From the NCBI GenBank assembly GCA_965659415.1, contig CBFHVA010000013.1:1-64000 (forward strand): 64,000 nt of DNA, in the 5' to 3' direction. The notes beneath the pieces were generated by a model. That model made no database searches. It saw only the letters and a list, made by a program, of their open reading frames with translations, and was not told where the DNA came from. Source of the DNA: Phaeocystidibacter sp965659415. Lineage in GTDB: Bacteria; Bacteroidota; Bacteroidia; Flavobacteriales; Schleiferiaceae. Made by a program: the position numbers and the translations under genes. Numbering within the stretch: the stretch's first letter is position 1; each line of letters opens with the position of its first letter. Below, in pieces: positions 43,378-50,683 of this stretch.

Positions 43378-44312
43378 AACCGATAGATAACTTCCGGTTT
43401 GTATTCCTTGAGGTGAGGTAAGGCCTTTTCGTAGTCACGCGTGAAGCCCAACAGGTATCCACCACCACCGGAACCACATAGTTTCAGATAGTAGTCGTTG
43501 CTCTCAATGCCCTTCTTCCAAACATCGTGGAATTGAGCCGGAATCATAGGAGTAAAGTTCTCAAGCAACAAGTGACTGAGATGCTTCAAGTTGGAGAACA
43601 AAGGAGAAATGTCCCCCTTCAAGAAGGCCTGAATACACGCATCATTATATTTCTTGAATTGATCTCTCATGAGGTTTCTGAAGCCCGCTTCTTTCAATTT
43701 GTCCATGAAGATATTCACCATGGGTTGCGTTTCTCCCGGTTGTCCTGAGTTGATCAAGAATATAGCACCTTGACCCGCCTTCTCAACAGGAATATCGACC
43801 GTGCCTAAATCATCTTTTCCACTAATGAGAAGCGGAAGATTGAGGTAGCAGATTGTAGGATCGATTCCGGAACTCTTTCCGTGGAAGTAGCTCTCCATCT
43901 GACCAAACTGCGCCTTTAGGGCGATGAGGTTCTCACGGCTCAGGTTTACTTCTGGATCAATCTTATCTATGGCGTATCGGTCGTAAATAGCCGCAACAAG
44001 AGCGCCACTACTTCCGACACCGAATCCTTGCGGGATAGACGAGTCGAAAAACCATCCTTCTTTTACGTCAGCTTCAAAAGCCTCTAAATCAAGATTTGCT
44101 TGCAGCTCACCACTTGCCTTCAAATCTTTCAAGTACGCACAATACTTATGAAGGGAAGCATTCGACTTTTGCGTGCGCTCATCTTGATGTTCTGGCAATT
44201 GAAAAGCGCCTTGGTAGTAATTGTAAGGGATAGAAAGACCCATGGCATCTTTGATAATGCCATACTCTCCGAAGAGGAGAATTTTCGCGTAAAACAATGG
44301 TCCTTTGCTCAT
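43374..44312 (-). CDS. GHMP-family kinase, probable mevalonate kinase
   Basis: GHMP kinase of 312 residues. The ATP loop is QGFGVGSSGALVAAIYD (about 95-111). The N-terminus YAKILLFGEYGII matches the substrate-binding start of mevalonate kinases, and CGSGGGGYLLGFT near the end is the third GHMP motif. The preceding gene encodes diphosphomevalonate decarboxylase, which supports phosphorylation of mevalonate; phosphomevalonate kinase activity cannot be ruled out by eye. It overlaps mvaD by 4 bp (ATGA) and the UbiA gene by 4 bp. Confidence 0.82.
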   Translation of the reverse strand: MSKGPLFYAKILLFGEYGIIKDAMGLSIPYNYYQGAFQLPEHQDERTQKSNASLHKYCAYLKDLKASGELQANLDLEAFEADVKEGWFFDSSIPQGFGVGSSGALVAAIYDRYAIDKIDPEVNLSRENLIALKAQFGQMESYFHGKSSGIDPTICYLNLPLLISGKDDLGTVDIPVEKAGQGAIFLINSGQPGETQPMVNIFMDKLKEAGFRNLMRDQFKKYNDACIQAFLKGDISPLFSNLKHLSHLLLENFTPMIPAQFHDVWKKGIESNDYYLKLCGSGGGGYLLGFTRDYEKALPHLKEYKPEVIYRF

Positions 44313-45355
44313 TGGTCTATTCTTTTGGGGCCGCTTCCCACCTTGTCGTGAATATATCTGCCATCCTTACACAAAGAGGCTAACTCTGACTCAACAAAGG
44401 TATGCACTTTTTGTTCTGCGCTCGCGGGGTACAGTAAATGCACGTTCGCACCAGCATCCAAGGTGAAATGCACAAGAACCTTTTCTTCGTTTCTGTAACG
44501 TCGAATGCGTTCAAGAATTTCAATGGTATTAGGTCTGAACAGCATATAGCCTGGTCTGCTCGTCATCATCATGGCGTGCAAGGTGAGGGCTTCTGCCTCT
44601 ACCAATTCGCCAAAGCTATTCACGTCACCGGTTTGAAGGTGGCGAATAATTTCTTCCATGTTGTCTGCCGCCTGTTTAAAGCGTGATTCGGCAAAGGAAT
44701 GACCATTCATGAGTCCGTGGCCCTTGGTGCTTGAAACCGACTTTTGACCCACTTCTACGAGAAGCACTGTATCTCTATAGGTTTTGAAGACGTGCTCCAC
44801 GTGATGCGGATAAGGAACCGCAAAGGAATCGTTACTCCCCGGTATTTCGTGGTGTTTTCCCCAAACGACTAATCCGCCATAAACGGATCGAGAGGCTGAG
44901 CCTGAGCCCAAGCGTGAAAGAATGGAAGCAAAGCGATAGAATCCTTCTTCATCAACCACACCCATTTGATGGGCAATGTCGGTCATACATAGGGCCAAAG
45001 CACTTAGTCCAGATGCCGATGAAGCTATCCCACTCGAATGAGGGAAGCTGTTAGTGGTGTGAATTTCCATCTTCACACTTGGCAAGAAGGTCAATAGATC
45101 TGAAGTTCTCTGAAAAAAGGTTTCAATTTTAGGACGGAAACTTGGACTGATTTCACCGTCCACATAGATTTCAAAGTGAAACGGTTGACCATCGGCCTCA
45201 ACTTGTTCCCATTCAACGCGCGTTTGGGTATGGCACGAATCGAGGGTGAAGCTGATAGAGGAATTGGCCGGAATTTGACCTTCCAGTTTCCCCCAATACT
45301 TAACCAATGCAATATTGGACGGACTTTGCCAAGCGACGATTTGCTTATTGCTCAT
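44309..45355 (-). CDS. mvaD: Diphosphomevalonate decarboxylase
   Basis: Final step of the mevalonate pathway, making isopentenyl diphosphate, 348 residues. The family start AWQSPSNIALVKYWGK (residues 8-23) and the phosphate loop HSSGIASSASGLSAL (106-120) are clear, with LGSGSASRSVYGG following. FTLDAGANVHLLYP near the C-terminus matches the catalytic Asp region. It overlaps fabD by 4 bp and the kinase gene by 4 bp. Confidence 0.94.
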   Translation of the reverse strand: MSNKQIVAWQSPSNIALVKYWGKLEGQIPANSSISFTLDSCHTQTRVEWEQVEADGQPFHFEIYVDGEISPSFRPKIETFFQRTSDLLTFLPSVKMEIHTTNSFPHSSGIASSASGLSALALCMTDIAHQMGVVDEEGFYRFASILSRLGSGSASRSVYGGLVVWGKHHEIPGSNDSFAVPYPHHVEHVFKTYRDTVLLVEVGQKSVSSTKGHGLMNGHSFAESRFKQAADNMEEIIRHLQTGDVNSFGELVEAEALTLHAMMMTSRPGYMLFRPNTIEILERIRRYRNEEKVLVHFTLDAGANVHLLYPASAEQKVHTFVESELASLCKDGRYIHDKVGSGPKRIDQ

Positions 45356-46227
45356 ACGCCGGCTACCTCTACTTCAGGCGCAATTTTCTTAACGAGACCT
45401 TGAAGTACACGCCCTGGTCCTACTTCGGTAAAGAGAGAGCCACCATCAGCGGCCATTTGGCGCACGGATTGGGTCCACCTTACTGGAGCTGTAAGTTGTT
45501 GAATCAAATTTGCTTTGATCTCCTCAGAGTCAGTAACTGCTTTTGCTACTGTGTTTTGATAGATAGGGCAAACGGGTGCCGAGAAGTCCGTATTCGCTAT
45601 GGCAGCTGCTAGCTCCTCACGTGCCATTTCCATAAGCGGACTGTGAAAAGCTCCGCCTACTGGCAACATAAGGGCGCGCTTCGCTCCGGCTTCTTTGGCC
45701 AGCTCACAAGCCCTCTCAACTGCGGGAACTTCGCCAGAAATTACGAGCTGCCCAGGACTATTATAGTTAGCGGGTACCACCACACCTTCGGCTTGTTCAC
45801 AAAGATTTTCTACCACATCATCTTCCAATCCTAAGATCGCAGCCATGGTTGAAGGCTTGGCTTCACATGCTTTTTGCATGGCATTGGCGCGTTGCGCAAC
45901 CAATTTCAAACCGTCTTCAAAGCTCAAGGCACGTGCGGCTACCAAGGCCGAGAATTCACCTAATGAGTGACCAGCAACCATCTCCGGCTTAAAGTCATCA
46001 CCCATTGCTTTGGCAGCAACTACTGAGTGTATGAATACGGCTGGTTGCGTTACGTTGGTTTGTTTTAGGGCATCTTTATCTCCTTCAAACATGGTATTAG
46101 TGATATCGAAACCGAGAATTTCATTCGCCTTTTCGAACATCGCACGCGCTTCGGCGGATTGATCGTAAAGGTCTTTTCCCATACCAGTGAATTGGGAGCC
46201 TTGTCCTGGGAATACGTATGCTTTCAT
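45352..46227 (-). CDS. fabD: Malonyl-CoA:ACP transacylase FabD
   Basis: Loads malonyl groups onto acyl carrier protein for fatty acid synthesis, 291 residues. It has the start PGQGSQFTGMGKDLY, the nucleophile Ser88 in GHSLGEFSAL, and the catalytic His195 in GGAFHSPLME. It is the first gene of a run of four joined by 4-bp overlaps, which couples a fatty-acid gene to isoprenoid genes. It lies 30 bp after the PTPS-type gene on the same strand. Confidence 0.95.
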   Translation of the reverse strand: MKAYVFPGQGSQFTGMGKDLYDQSAEARAMFEKANEILGFDITNTMFEGDKDALKQTNVTQPAVFIHSVVAAKAMGDDFKPEMVAGHSLGEFSALVAARALSFEDGLKLVAQRANAMQKACEAKPSTMAAILGLEDDVVENLCEQAEGVVVPANYNSPGQLVISGEVPAVERACELAKEAGAKRALMLPVGGAFHSPLMEMAREELAAAIANTDFSAPVCPIYQNTVAKAVTDSEEIKANLIQQLTAPVRWTQSVRQMAADGGSLFTEVGPGRVLQGLVKKIAPEVEVAGV

Positions 46228-46257
46228 GTAGAATTGGATTTTAGGGTAGTGAGGGTA

Positions 46258-46671
46258 TTATTCTCCGTAGTACTCTACGTAATTGTTTTCTGTTTCAACG
46301 ATTCGTATGCAATGTAGTTCAGCGTCGTGTTCTAAAATTAAAGGCTGAAGAATCTTCCAAATGGCAATAGCGATGTTTTCTGTGGAAGTCATTTGTCCTC
46401 GGAGAAAGTCTACATCCATGTTCAGATTCTTATGGTCGAGCTTGTCAGTTACTTCTCTTCGAATGATGGTTTTGAGATCTGCCAGATTCATGACAAATCC
46501 TGTATCAGGATTAACTATACCTTTTACCGTAACAATGAGTTCGAAATTGTGACCGTGAAAGTTTTTGTTGGCACAAGCCCCAAATACCGCTTCATTTTGC
46601 TCTTCCGTCCAGTTTGGATTGTACAACTGGTGTGCGGCGCTAAAACGCTCTCTGCGTTGGATGTAAATCAT
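46258..46671 (-). CDS. 6-pyruvoyl-tetrahydropterin synthase / QueD-family enzyme
   Basis: T-fold pterin enzyme of 137 residues. Zinc ligands are His14 (RFSAAHQLY) and H39-G-H41; the catalytic Cys33 is in GACANKNFHGHNF. The spacing is C-x5-HGH, as in 6-pyruvoyltetrahydropterin synthases, whereas E. coli-type QueD has C-x3-HGH. Generic annotation would be 6-carboxytetrahydropterin synthase (QueD) for queuosine; the motif leaves PTPS activity open. The window also encodes QueG, so a queuosine role is possible. It has its own -7 box. Confidence 0.82.
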   Translation of the reverse strand: MIYIQRRERFSAAHQLYNPNWTEEQNEAVFGACANKNFHGHNFELIVTVKGIVNPDTGFVMNLADLKTIIRREVTDKLDHKNLNMDVDFLRGQMTSTENIAIAIWKILQPLILEHDAELHCIRIVETENNYVEYYGE

Positions 46672-46695
46672 ACAAACAGTCTATTTAGACGACTG

Positions 46696-46703
46696 CAAAG
46701 ATA
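46696..46703 (-). promoter_or_regulatory. -7 box TATCTTTG upstream of the PTPS-type gene
   Basis: On the minus strand the bases read TATCTTTG, a perfect -7 consensus, 25 bp before the start codon at 46671. No clear TTG is found about 20 bp further upstream. Confidence 0.5.
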
Positions 46704-46764
46704 CATAATCTTGTAGCTCTAAGAATGGGGTGATTCGCCGTAAATATGGAGAGCGCATAACGAT

Positions 46765-46799
46765 AAACGGCGGATGGAATTGATGTCCACCCGCCGTTT
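46765..46799. terminator. Hairpin terminator downstream of the small lipoprotein gene
   Basis: AAACGGCGGATGG (46765-46777) pairs with CCACCCGCCGTTT (46787-46799), 12 of 13 pairs, with a 9-nt loop. It is 30 bp past the stop of the leftward lipoprotein gene. The U tract on that strand is short (TTTAT), so termination may be moderate. Confidence 0.65.
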
Positions 46800-46828
46800 T
46801 GCTATTTTCCTGCTAGAAGCAGACTCTA

Positions 46829-47236
46829 TTACTCTCCCTCCGGCATGATGAGAGGTTCTATTTTCTTGCTCTTAAGATCGCCTTCTGGCTCGTCTTTGTA
46901 ACTCACAAATGCTCTATCGGCATTGAGTTCCGCATTGGTAGTCTCCGCAACGATAATGAATGAATCGTACCCCTTTAAGTTGAGTAGGGTGGTAGATCCG
47001 TCTCTATCCAACACCTGGAAAGAGGCACTTTCCGAGGCCATTGATTCAGAATTAATCAACTTCACCTCTACGATTTCGAGATAGTCAGCTGCTTTCTTCT
47101 CGATAACCATCTCGTATTGCACTCTATTTCCGTCTGCCTCCATCATTTTGGAGCTCGTTTGCTTAAACGGACTGCATGACGCAACTAGCATGAGTAGGGG
47201 TAGAGCTAGGATGGTGCGTTTAAAATGTGCTTTCAT
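46829..47236 (-). CDS. Hypothetical lipoprotein
   Basis: Protein of 135 residues with a signal and lipobox (LLMLVASC, Cys21), so it should be a lipoprotein. The mature part is a single predicted beta-rich domain (VQYEMVIEKKAADYLEIVEV; TTLLNLKGYDSFIIVAETT) ending in a charged tail. I do not recognise the family. It is a single-gene unit with a hairpin after it. Its upstream neighbour on the same strand, a GNAT gene, ends 57 bp before its start. Confidence 0.75.
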   Translation of the reverse strand: MKAHFKRTILALPLLMLVASCSPFKQTSSKMMEADGNRVQYEMVIEKKAADYLEIVEVKLINSESMASESASFQVLDRDGSTTLLNLKGYDSFIIVAETTNAELNADRAFVSYKDEPEGDLKSKKIEPLIMPEGE

Positions 47237-47292
47237 AATAACTGTGAATTACAGAGTGTAACGCAAATATGCAGTTTTAAGGTTTATATCAC

Positions 47293-47574
47293 CTAAAATA
47301 ATACGTCAGCATATTCTGTCTTTTTATTGAATACGCTCTTAGCAAATGGGCATAAAGGCAATATTTTTAGGGATTCGGCTCGAGCTTTTTCCACAGCAAG
47401 AGCCACCATGTCATAACCTACACCTTTACCCCTTAACTCTTCATCCACTTCGGTATGGTCAATAATGATCCTCGATGGCCCTGAGCTGATGTACGTCATT
47501 TCGGCTACGGTTTTGCCATTTTCTTCAACGAACCAGCGGCCGCCTTTCTCGTGATGCTCCGATTGAATGTTCAT
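47293..47574 (-). CDS. Small GNAT N-acetyltransferase (Acetyltransf_CG / YidJ-like)
   Basis: Minimal GNAT fold of 93 residues. The acetyl-CoA loop is ELRGKGVGYDMVALAVEKA and the C-terminal signature ILPLCPFAKSVFNKKTEY matches this short-acetyltransferase group. The substrate is unknown for the family. Its start codon lies 18 bp from a tandem array of eight 7-bp repeats, which would form most of its 5' leader if it is transcribed from the TPM genes upstream. Confidence 0.88.
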   Translation of the reverse strand: MNIQSEHHEKGGRWFVEENGKTVAEMTYISSGPSRIIIDHTEVDEELRGKGVGYDMVALAVEKARAESLKILPLCPFAKSVFNKKTEYADVLF

Positions 47575-47592
47575 TCTAAATTTTATTTCTTT

Positions 47593-47648
47593 CGCTACTC
47601 GCTACTCGCTACTCGCTACTCGCTACTCGCTACTCGCTACTCGCTACT
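47593..47648. repeat. Tandem repeat: eight perfect copies of the heptamer CGCTACT
   Basis: The unit CGCTACT is repeated eight times without error from 47593 to 47648. It lies between the stop of the TPM-domain gene (47653) and the start of the GNAT gene (47574), both leftward. It is in no coding frame. The perfect copies suggest recent slippage, so copy number probably varies between strains. Confidence 0.95.
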
Positions 47649-47652
47649 CCTT

Positions 47653-48369
47653 TTACCAGCTCCCTGAAGCGCCACCTCCGCCGAAGCCACCTCCGCCAAA
47701 ACCACCGAAGCCACCACCTCCGCCAAAACTGCTGCCACCACCGAAGCCGCCCATACCGCCGATCCAGTATCCTCCGCCTCCGCGATAGCCGCCTCTTCTT
47801 CCCGGACCACCACCTCTTCCGAAGCGGGATGCCATAATGATAAATGCGATGAATAAAATGACCAGAATAGAAGCAGGCTTGCGAGGCCGTTGGGTTCCAG
47901 AGCCTTCAAAGGTGCCGTTCAAAACTTGGAAAATAGCCGTTGTACCTGCGTTCAAGCCTTCGTAGTAATTGCCTTCCTTGAAGCGGGGTGTTATGATTCC
48001 ATCAATAATGTCCTTGGTGGTATAATCAGTTAGATAGGCTTCCAAACCATAACCATTTTGAATGGCCATTTGCCTGTTCTCTACGGCTACCAAAATTAAA
48101 CAGCCGTTGTCATATTGACCTTGCCCAATTCCTAGGCTGTCCGCCAATTCAGCGGTGAACAAGTTGATGTCATCGTCGATTCGCTCCAGTGTGAGAATCG
48201 CGATTTGAGTACTCGTAGTGTCTTCATAGGCCAAAAGCTTACTTCGAAGCGCTCTTTCTTCGGCACTCGAGAGAATATTGGCCTCGTCCATGACTAAATC
48301 TGGAGACTGCGCTTGCATAAAGCCAGCGAGTAAAATTCCAAGCAGGAGAATGAATGGTTTCAAGTTCAT
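47653..48369 (-). CDS. TPM-domain protein with Gly-rich tail (YgcG-like)
   Basis: Exported membrane protein of 238 residues. A signal peptide (FILLLGILLAGFMQA) is followed by a TPM domain (VMDEANILSSAEERALRSKL ... LILVAVENRQMAIQNGYGLE), a membrane helix (ASILVILFIAFIIMAS), and a tail of about 50 residues that is almost all Gly with Phe/Ser (GGFGGGGFGGGGASGSW). This architecture is the standard YgcG/TPM partner of LemA. Its start overlaps the stop of the second TPM gene (ATGA). Confidence 0.92.
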   Translation of the reverse strand: MNLKPFILLLGILLAGFMQAQSPDLVMDEANILSSAEERALRSKLLAYEDTTSTQIAILTLERIDDDINLFTAELADSLGIGQGQYDNGCLILVAVENRQMAIQNGYGLEAYLTDYTTKDIIDGIITPRFKEGNYYEGLNAGTTAIFQVLNGTFEGSGTQRPRKPASILVILFIAFIIMASRFGRGGGPGRRGGYRGGGGYWIGGMGGFGGGSSFGGGGGFGGFGGGGFGGGGASGSW

Positions 48370-48812
48370 AGTTTTCCCTTTGAAATTTCATCCGGCAACT
48401 CGTTCACATCATCTTCCATGTATGGGAAGTATTCTGCTAATGCTTTGCCACAAGCTGTGATGCCCTCTACCAATCCAAGCGTGAATTCGCCCTTTTTGAA
48501 GTGCTCAATGACTTTGTCTCGGATACTTGACCAGAAATTATCTCCAACCTTCTCGTGAATCCCTTTATCCCCAATCAAAACAAATTGGTGATCATCTGTT
48601 GCCAAGTAGAATAAAATCCCATTCCGCAACTCGGTTTTGGTCATTCCCAGCTTTTCAAATGCACGCACGGCATCCTTATAGGCATCACCAGACGACTTGT
48701 GTTCCACCCGAATCCTGAGTTCTCCGCTGGTTGTAAGTTCTGCGTTCTGAATGGCCTTTAGTAGTTCTTCTTCCTGTTCCGGCGTGAAGAAAAAATGTGA
48801 TTCTTCAGCCAT
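48366..48812 (-). CDS. TPM-domain protein, short form
   Basis: Protein of 148 residues consisting of a TPM domain without signal peptide or clear membrane helix (FTPEQEEELLKAIQNAELTTSGELRIRVE; GILFYLATDDHQFVLIGDKG). The core matches its neighbour downstream. In Bacteroidota LemA is often followed by one short and one Gly-tailed TPM protein, as here. It starts 2 bp after the LemA stop. Confidence 0.9.
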   Translation of the reverse strand: MAEESHFFFTPEQEEELLKAIQNAELTTSGELRIRVEHKSSGDAYKDAVRAFEKLGMTKTELRNGILFYLATDDHQFVLIGDKGIHEKVGDNFWSSIRDKVIEHFKKGEFTLGLVEGITACGKALAEYFPYMEDDVNELPDEISKGKL

Positions 48813-48814
48813 CT

Positions 48815-49420
48815 TTAGAACTCAAATTCAACGTCAGGAGCTTCTTCCGAACCTTCGTCCGCTTCAAAGTACCCCTTCGGCTCAGTCAAGCCCATTGAGT
48901 TAGCGACGATGCTAGAGAAGAAAAATCTGATTTTCGTATTGAACTCGCGCGCCACTCGATTGTACTTATTCCTTTCAACGGCAATCCTGTTTTCGGTACC
49001 CTCCAATTGATTTTGCAGTTGGGAAAAGTTTTGTGTGGCCTTTAATTCAGGATAGCGCTCCACCGTTACGAGAAGCCTGCTTAGCGCCCCGCTCAATTCA
49101 CTTTGTGCGGCTTGAAATCGCTCAATATTGGCTTGAGAAAGATCATTTGCGCTGAGATTAATCGATGTGGCTTGAGCGCGCGCTTCAACCACTTGGGTAA
49201 GTGTACTCTGTTCAAAATCCGCCGCACCTTTAACGGTTGAAACCAAATTTGGAATTAAATCAGCTCTTCTCTGGTAAGCCGTTTCAACATTAGCCCATTG
49301 AGCCGTTACTCCTTCATCCATACGAATGATGGTATTATAGGTGTTGAACCACCAGAATACGGAGATCAGTCCGAGACCTCCAATTCCCACTACAACGCCA
49401 ATCATTAATTTCTTTGCCAT
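48815..49420 (-). CDS. LemA family protein
   Basis: Membrane-anchored helical protein of 201 residues. The N-terminal helix (LMIGVVVGIGGLGLISVFWW) is followed by NTYNTIIRMDEGVTAQWANVETAYQRRADLIPNL, the LemA hallmark in the first 60 residues (only the key start NTYNTIIRMDEGV is needed to recognise it), and a long helical bundle. The tail is acidic. It heads the LemA-TPM-TPM operon. The physiological role of the family remains unclear; links to envelope processing and sensing have been proposed. Confidence 0.94.
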   Translation of the reverse strand: MAKKLMIGVVVGIGGLGLISVFWWFNTYNTIIRMDEGVTAQWANVETAYQRRADLIPNLVSTVKGAADFEQSTLTQVVEARAQATSINLSANDLSQANIERFQAAQSELSGALSRLLVTVERYPELKATQNFSQLQNQLEGTENRIAVERNKYNRVAREFNTKIRFFFSSIVANSMGLTEPKGYFEADEGSEEAPDVEFEF

Positions 49421-49448
49421 GCTTATAATCTTATGTTTCTGAAGCGCT

Positions 49449-49784
49449 TTATAACGCTTGTTTTAGTTTAACTAGTTTTTCTCTTACCGTCATCAAACGG
49501 TTTACCACTTCCGCTTCCTGTGCCACATCGTCACGATTCTCGCGAAGTTTCTTTCGAGCACCGTCTATGGTGAATCCCCGTTCTTTTACCAGATGAAAGA
49601 CCAAGTGAATTTGCTCGATATCCTTGGGTGTATAGGTCCGATTTCCCTTTCTGTTCTTTTTGGGCTGCAGTTTTGGGAATTCTTTCTCCCAAAAGCGAAG
49701 CAGTGAGGTGTTCACGTCAAAAATTTCAGCCACTTCTCCAATGGAGTAATAGCGCTTGGTCAATTCTGGCAATTTGAAGTGCAT
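49449..49784 (-). CDS. MerR-family transcriptional regulator, short
   Basis: DNA-binding protein of 111 residues with the MerR helix-turn-helix and wing (RYYSIGEVAEIFDVNTSLLRFWEKEF, about residues 10-36; RTYTPKDIEQI), and a short dimerisation helix. There is no room for an effector domain and no metal-binding Cys. Small MerR proteins of this kind are common upstream of LemA or beside M23 peptidase genes in Flavobacteria. It lies 28 bp upstream of lemA and may regulate it. It is divergent from the glycosyltransferase gene. Confidence 0.9.
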   Translation of the reverse strand: MHFKLPELTKRYYSIGEVAEIFDVNTSLLRFWEKEFPKLQPKKNRKGNRTYTPKDIEQIHLVFHLVKERGFTIDGARKKLRENRDDVAQEAEVVNRLMTVREKLVKLKQAL

Positions 49785-49909
49785 AGACGGATAGTGTTCT
49801 TTGATAGGTTGAAGGTACGAATCTCCGCTGTTTCTGACATATTGACGTTTTCCTGATTAGGATTCGCCATCAATATTCCATCTATCATGCTAAAGAGCGA
49901 TGGAAATGA

Positions 49910-49917
49910 TACTTTTG
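49910..49917 (+). promoter_or_regulatory. -7 box TACTTTTG immediately before the glycosyltransferase start
   Basis: Perfect TAnnTTTG match ending 4 bp before the ATG at 49922. A start site about 4-5 bp after the G would fall on the A of the start codon, implying a leaderless mRNA. No -33 TTG is evident. Confidence 0.55.
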
Positions 49918-49921
49918 CGGC

Positions 49922-50683
49922 ATGATTAGGGACAAAAAAATCGTAATTGTTCTTCCGGCGTACAACGCGGCAAAGACCTTGGAACGCACCTACAATGAGA
50001 TTCCTTTCGACATTGTAGACGACGTTGTTTTGGTGGATGATAAGAGCTCGGATGACACAGTAGAGGTAGGGAAGCGTCTTGGTATCAAGCACATTATATC
50101 TCACGAAGAGAATAAAGGCTACGGAGGAAATCAGAAGTCATGTTACAACAAAGCCGTTGAAATTGGCGGCGATATCGTCATCATGCTTCATCCAGATTAT
50201 CAATACACACCCATGCTCATTCAGAGTATGAGTCACTTGATTGCCAATGATCTTTACCCCGTAGTCCTTGGGTCAAGAATTCTGGGCAAAGGAGCTCTTA
50301 GAGGAGGGATGCCTTGGTACAAATACGTGGCGAACCGTCTACTTACCTTATTCCAGAATATTTTAATGGGTCAGAAGCTATCTGAATACCACACTGGATA
50401 TCGTGCTTTTTCCAAAGAAGTGCTCGAAGCTGTCGATTTCAATGTCAACAGTGACGATTTTGTTTTTGACAATCAAATGCTCGCTCAGATCTTTTACAAG
50501 GGGTTTGAGATCGCGGAAATTACTTGTCCAACGAAATACTTTGCAGAAGCAAGCAGTATCAACCTGAAGCGCAGTTCAATCTACGGACTTGGTGTTTTAA
50601 AAGTGAGCTTGCAGTATCGCTTCGCGAAATGGGGCTTGATAAAGCCGGCTTATTTGCTTAATACAGGTCGTTCGAAGAAGTAA
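49922..50683 (+). CDS. Family 2 glycosyltransferase
   Basis: GT-A fold glycosyltransferase of 253 residues, similar to dolichyl-phosphate mannose synthase-type enzymes. It has IVLPAYNAAKTLERTYNEIP, the nucleotide/metal region VLVDDKSSDDT (about 36-46), HPDYQYTP, and LSEYHTGYRAFSKE as the acceptor-site loop. It lacks the C-terminal membrane helices found in GtrB-type proteins, so it should be cytoplasmic. It might load a lipid-linked sugar used by the ArnT-like enzyme encoded convergently, with 34 bp of 3' overlap; that link is inference. Confidence 0.9.
   Translation: MIRDKKIVIVLPAYNAAKTLERTYNEIPFDIVDDVVLVDDKSSDDTVEVGKRLGIKHIISHEENKGYGGNQKSCYNKAVEIGGDIVIMLHPDYQYTPMLIQSMSHLIANDLYPVVLGSRILGKGALRGGMPWYKYVANRLLTLFQNILMGQKLSEYHTGYRAFSKEVLEAVDFNVNSDDFVFDNQMLAQIFYKGFEIAEITCPTKYFAEASSINLKRSSIYGLGVLKVSLQYRFAKWGLIKPAYLLNTGRSKK

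Noticed and set aside
46829..47236. Treating the small lipoprotein as a known surface antigen
   Set aside because: Only the signal and lipobox are recognisable; nothing in the mature part supports a named family.
47593..47648. Possible CRISPR array
   Set aside because: The units are 7 bp and directly adjacent, with no spacers and no cas genes; it is a simple tandem repeat.
49760..50104. 114-codon minus-strand frame upstream of the MerR gene
   Set aside because: It covers the divergent promoter and the start of the glycosyltransferase gene; no domain is visible.
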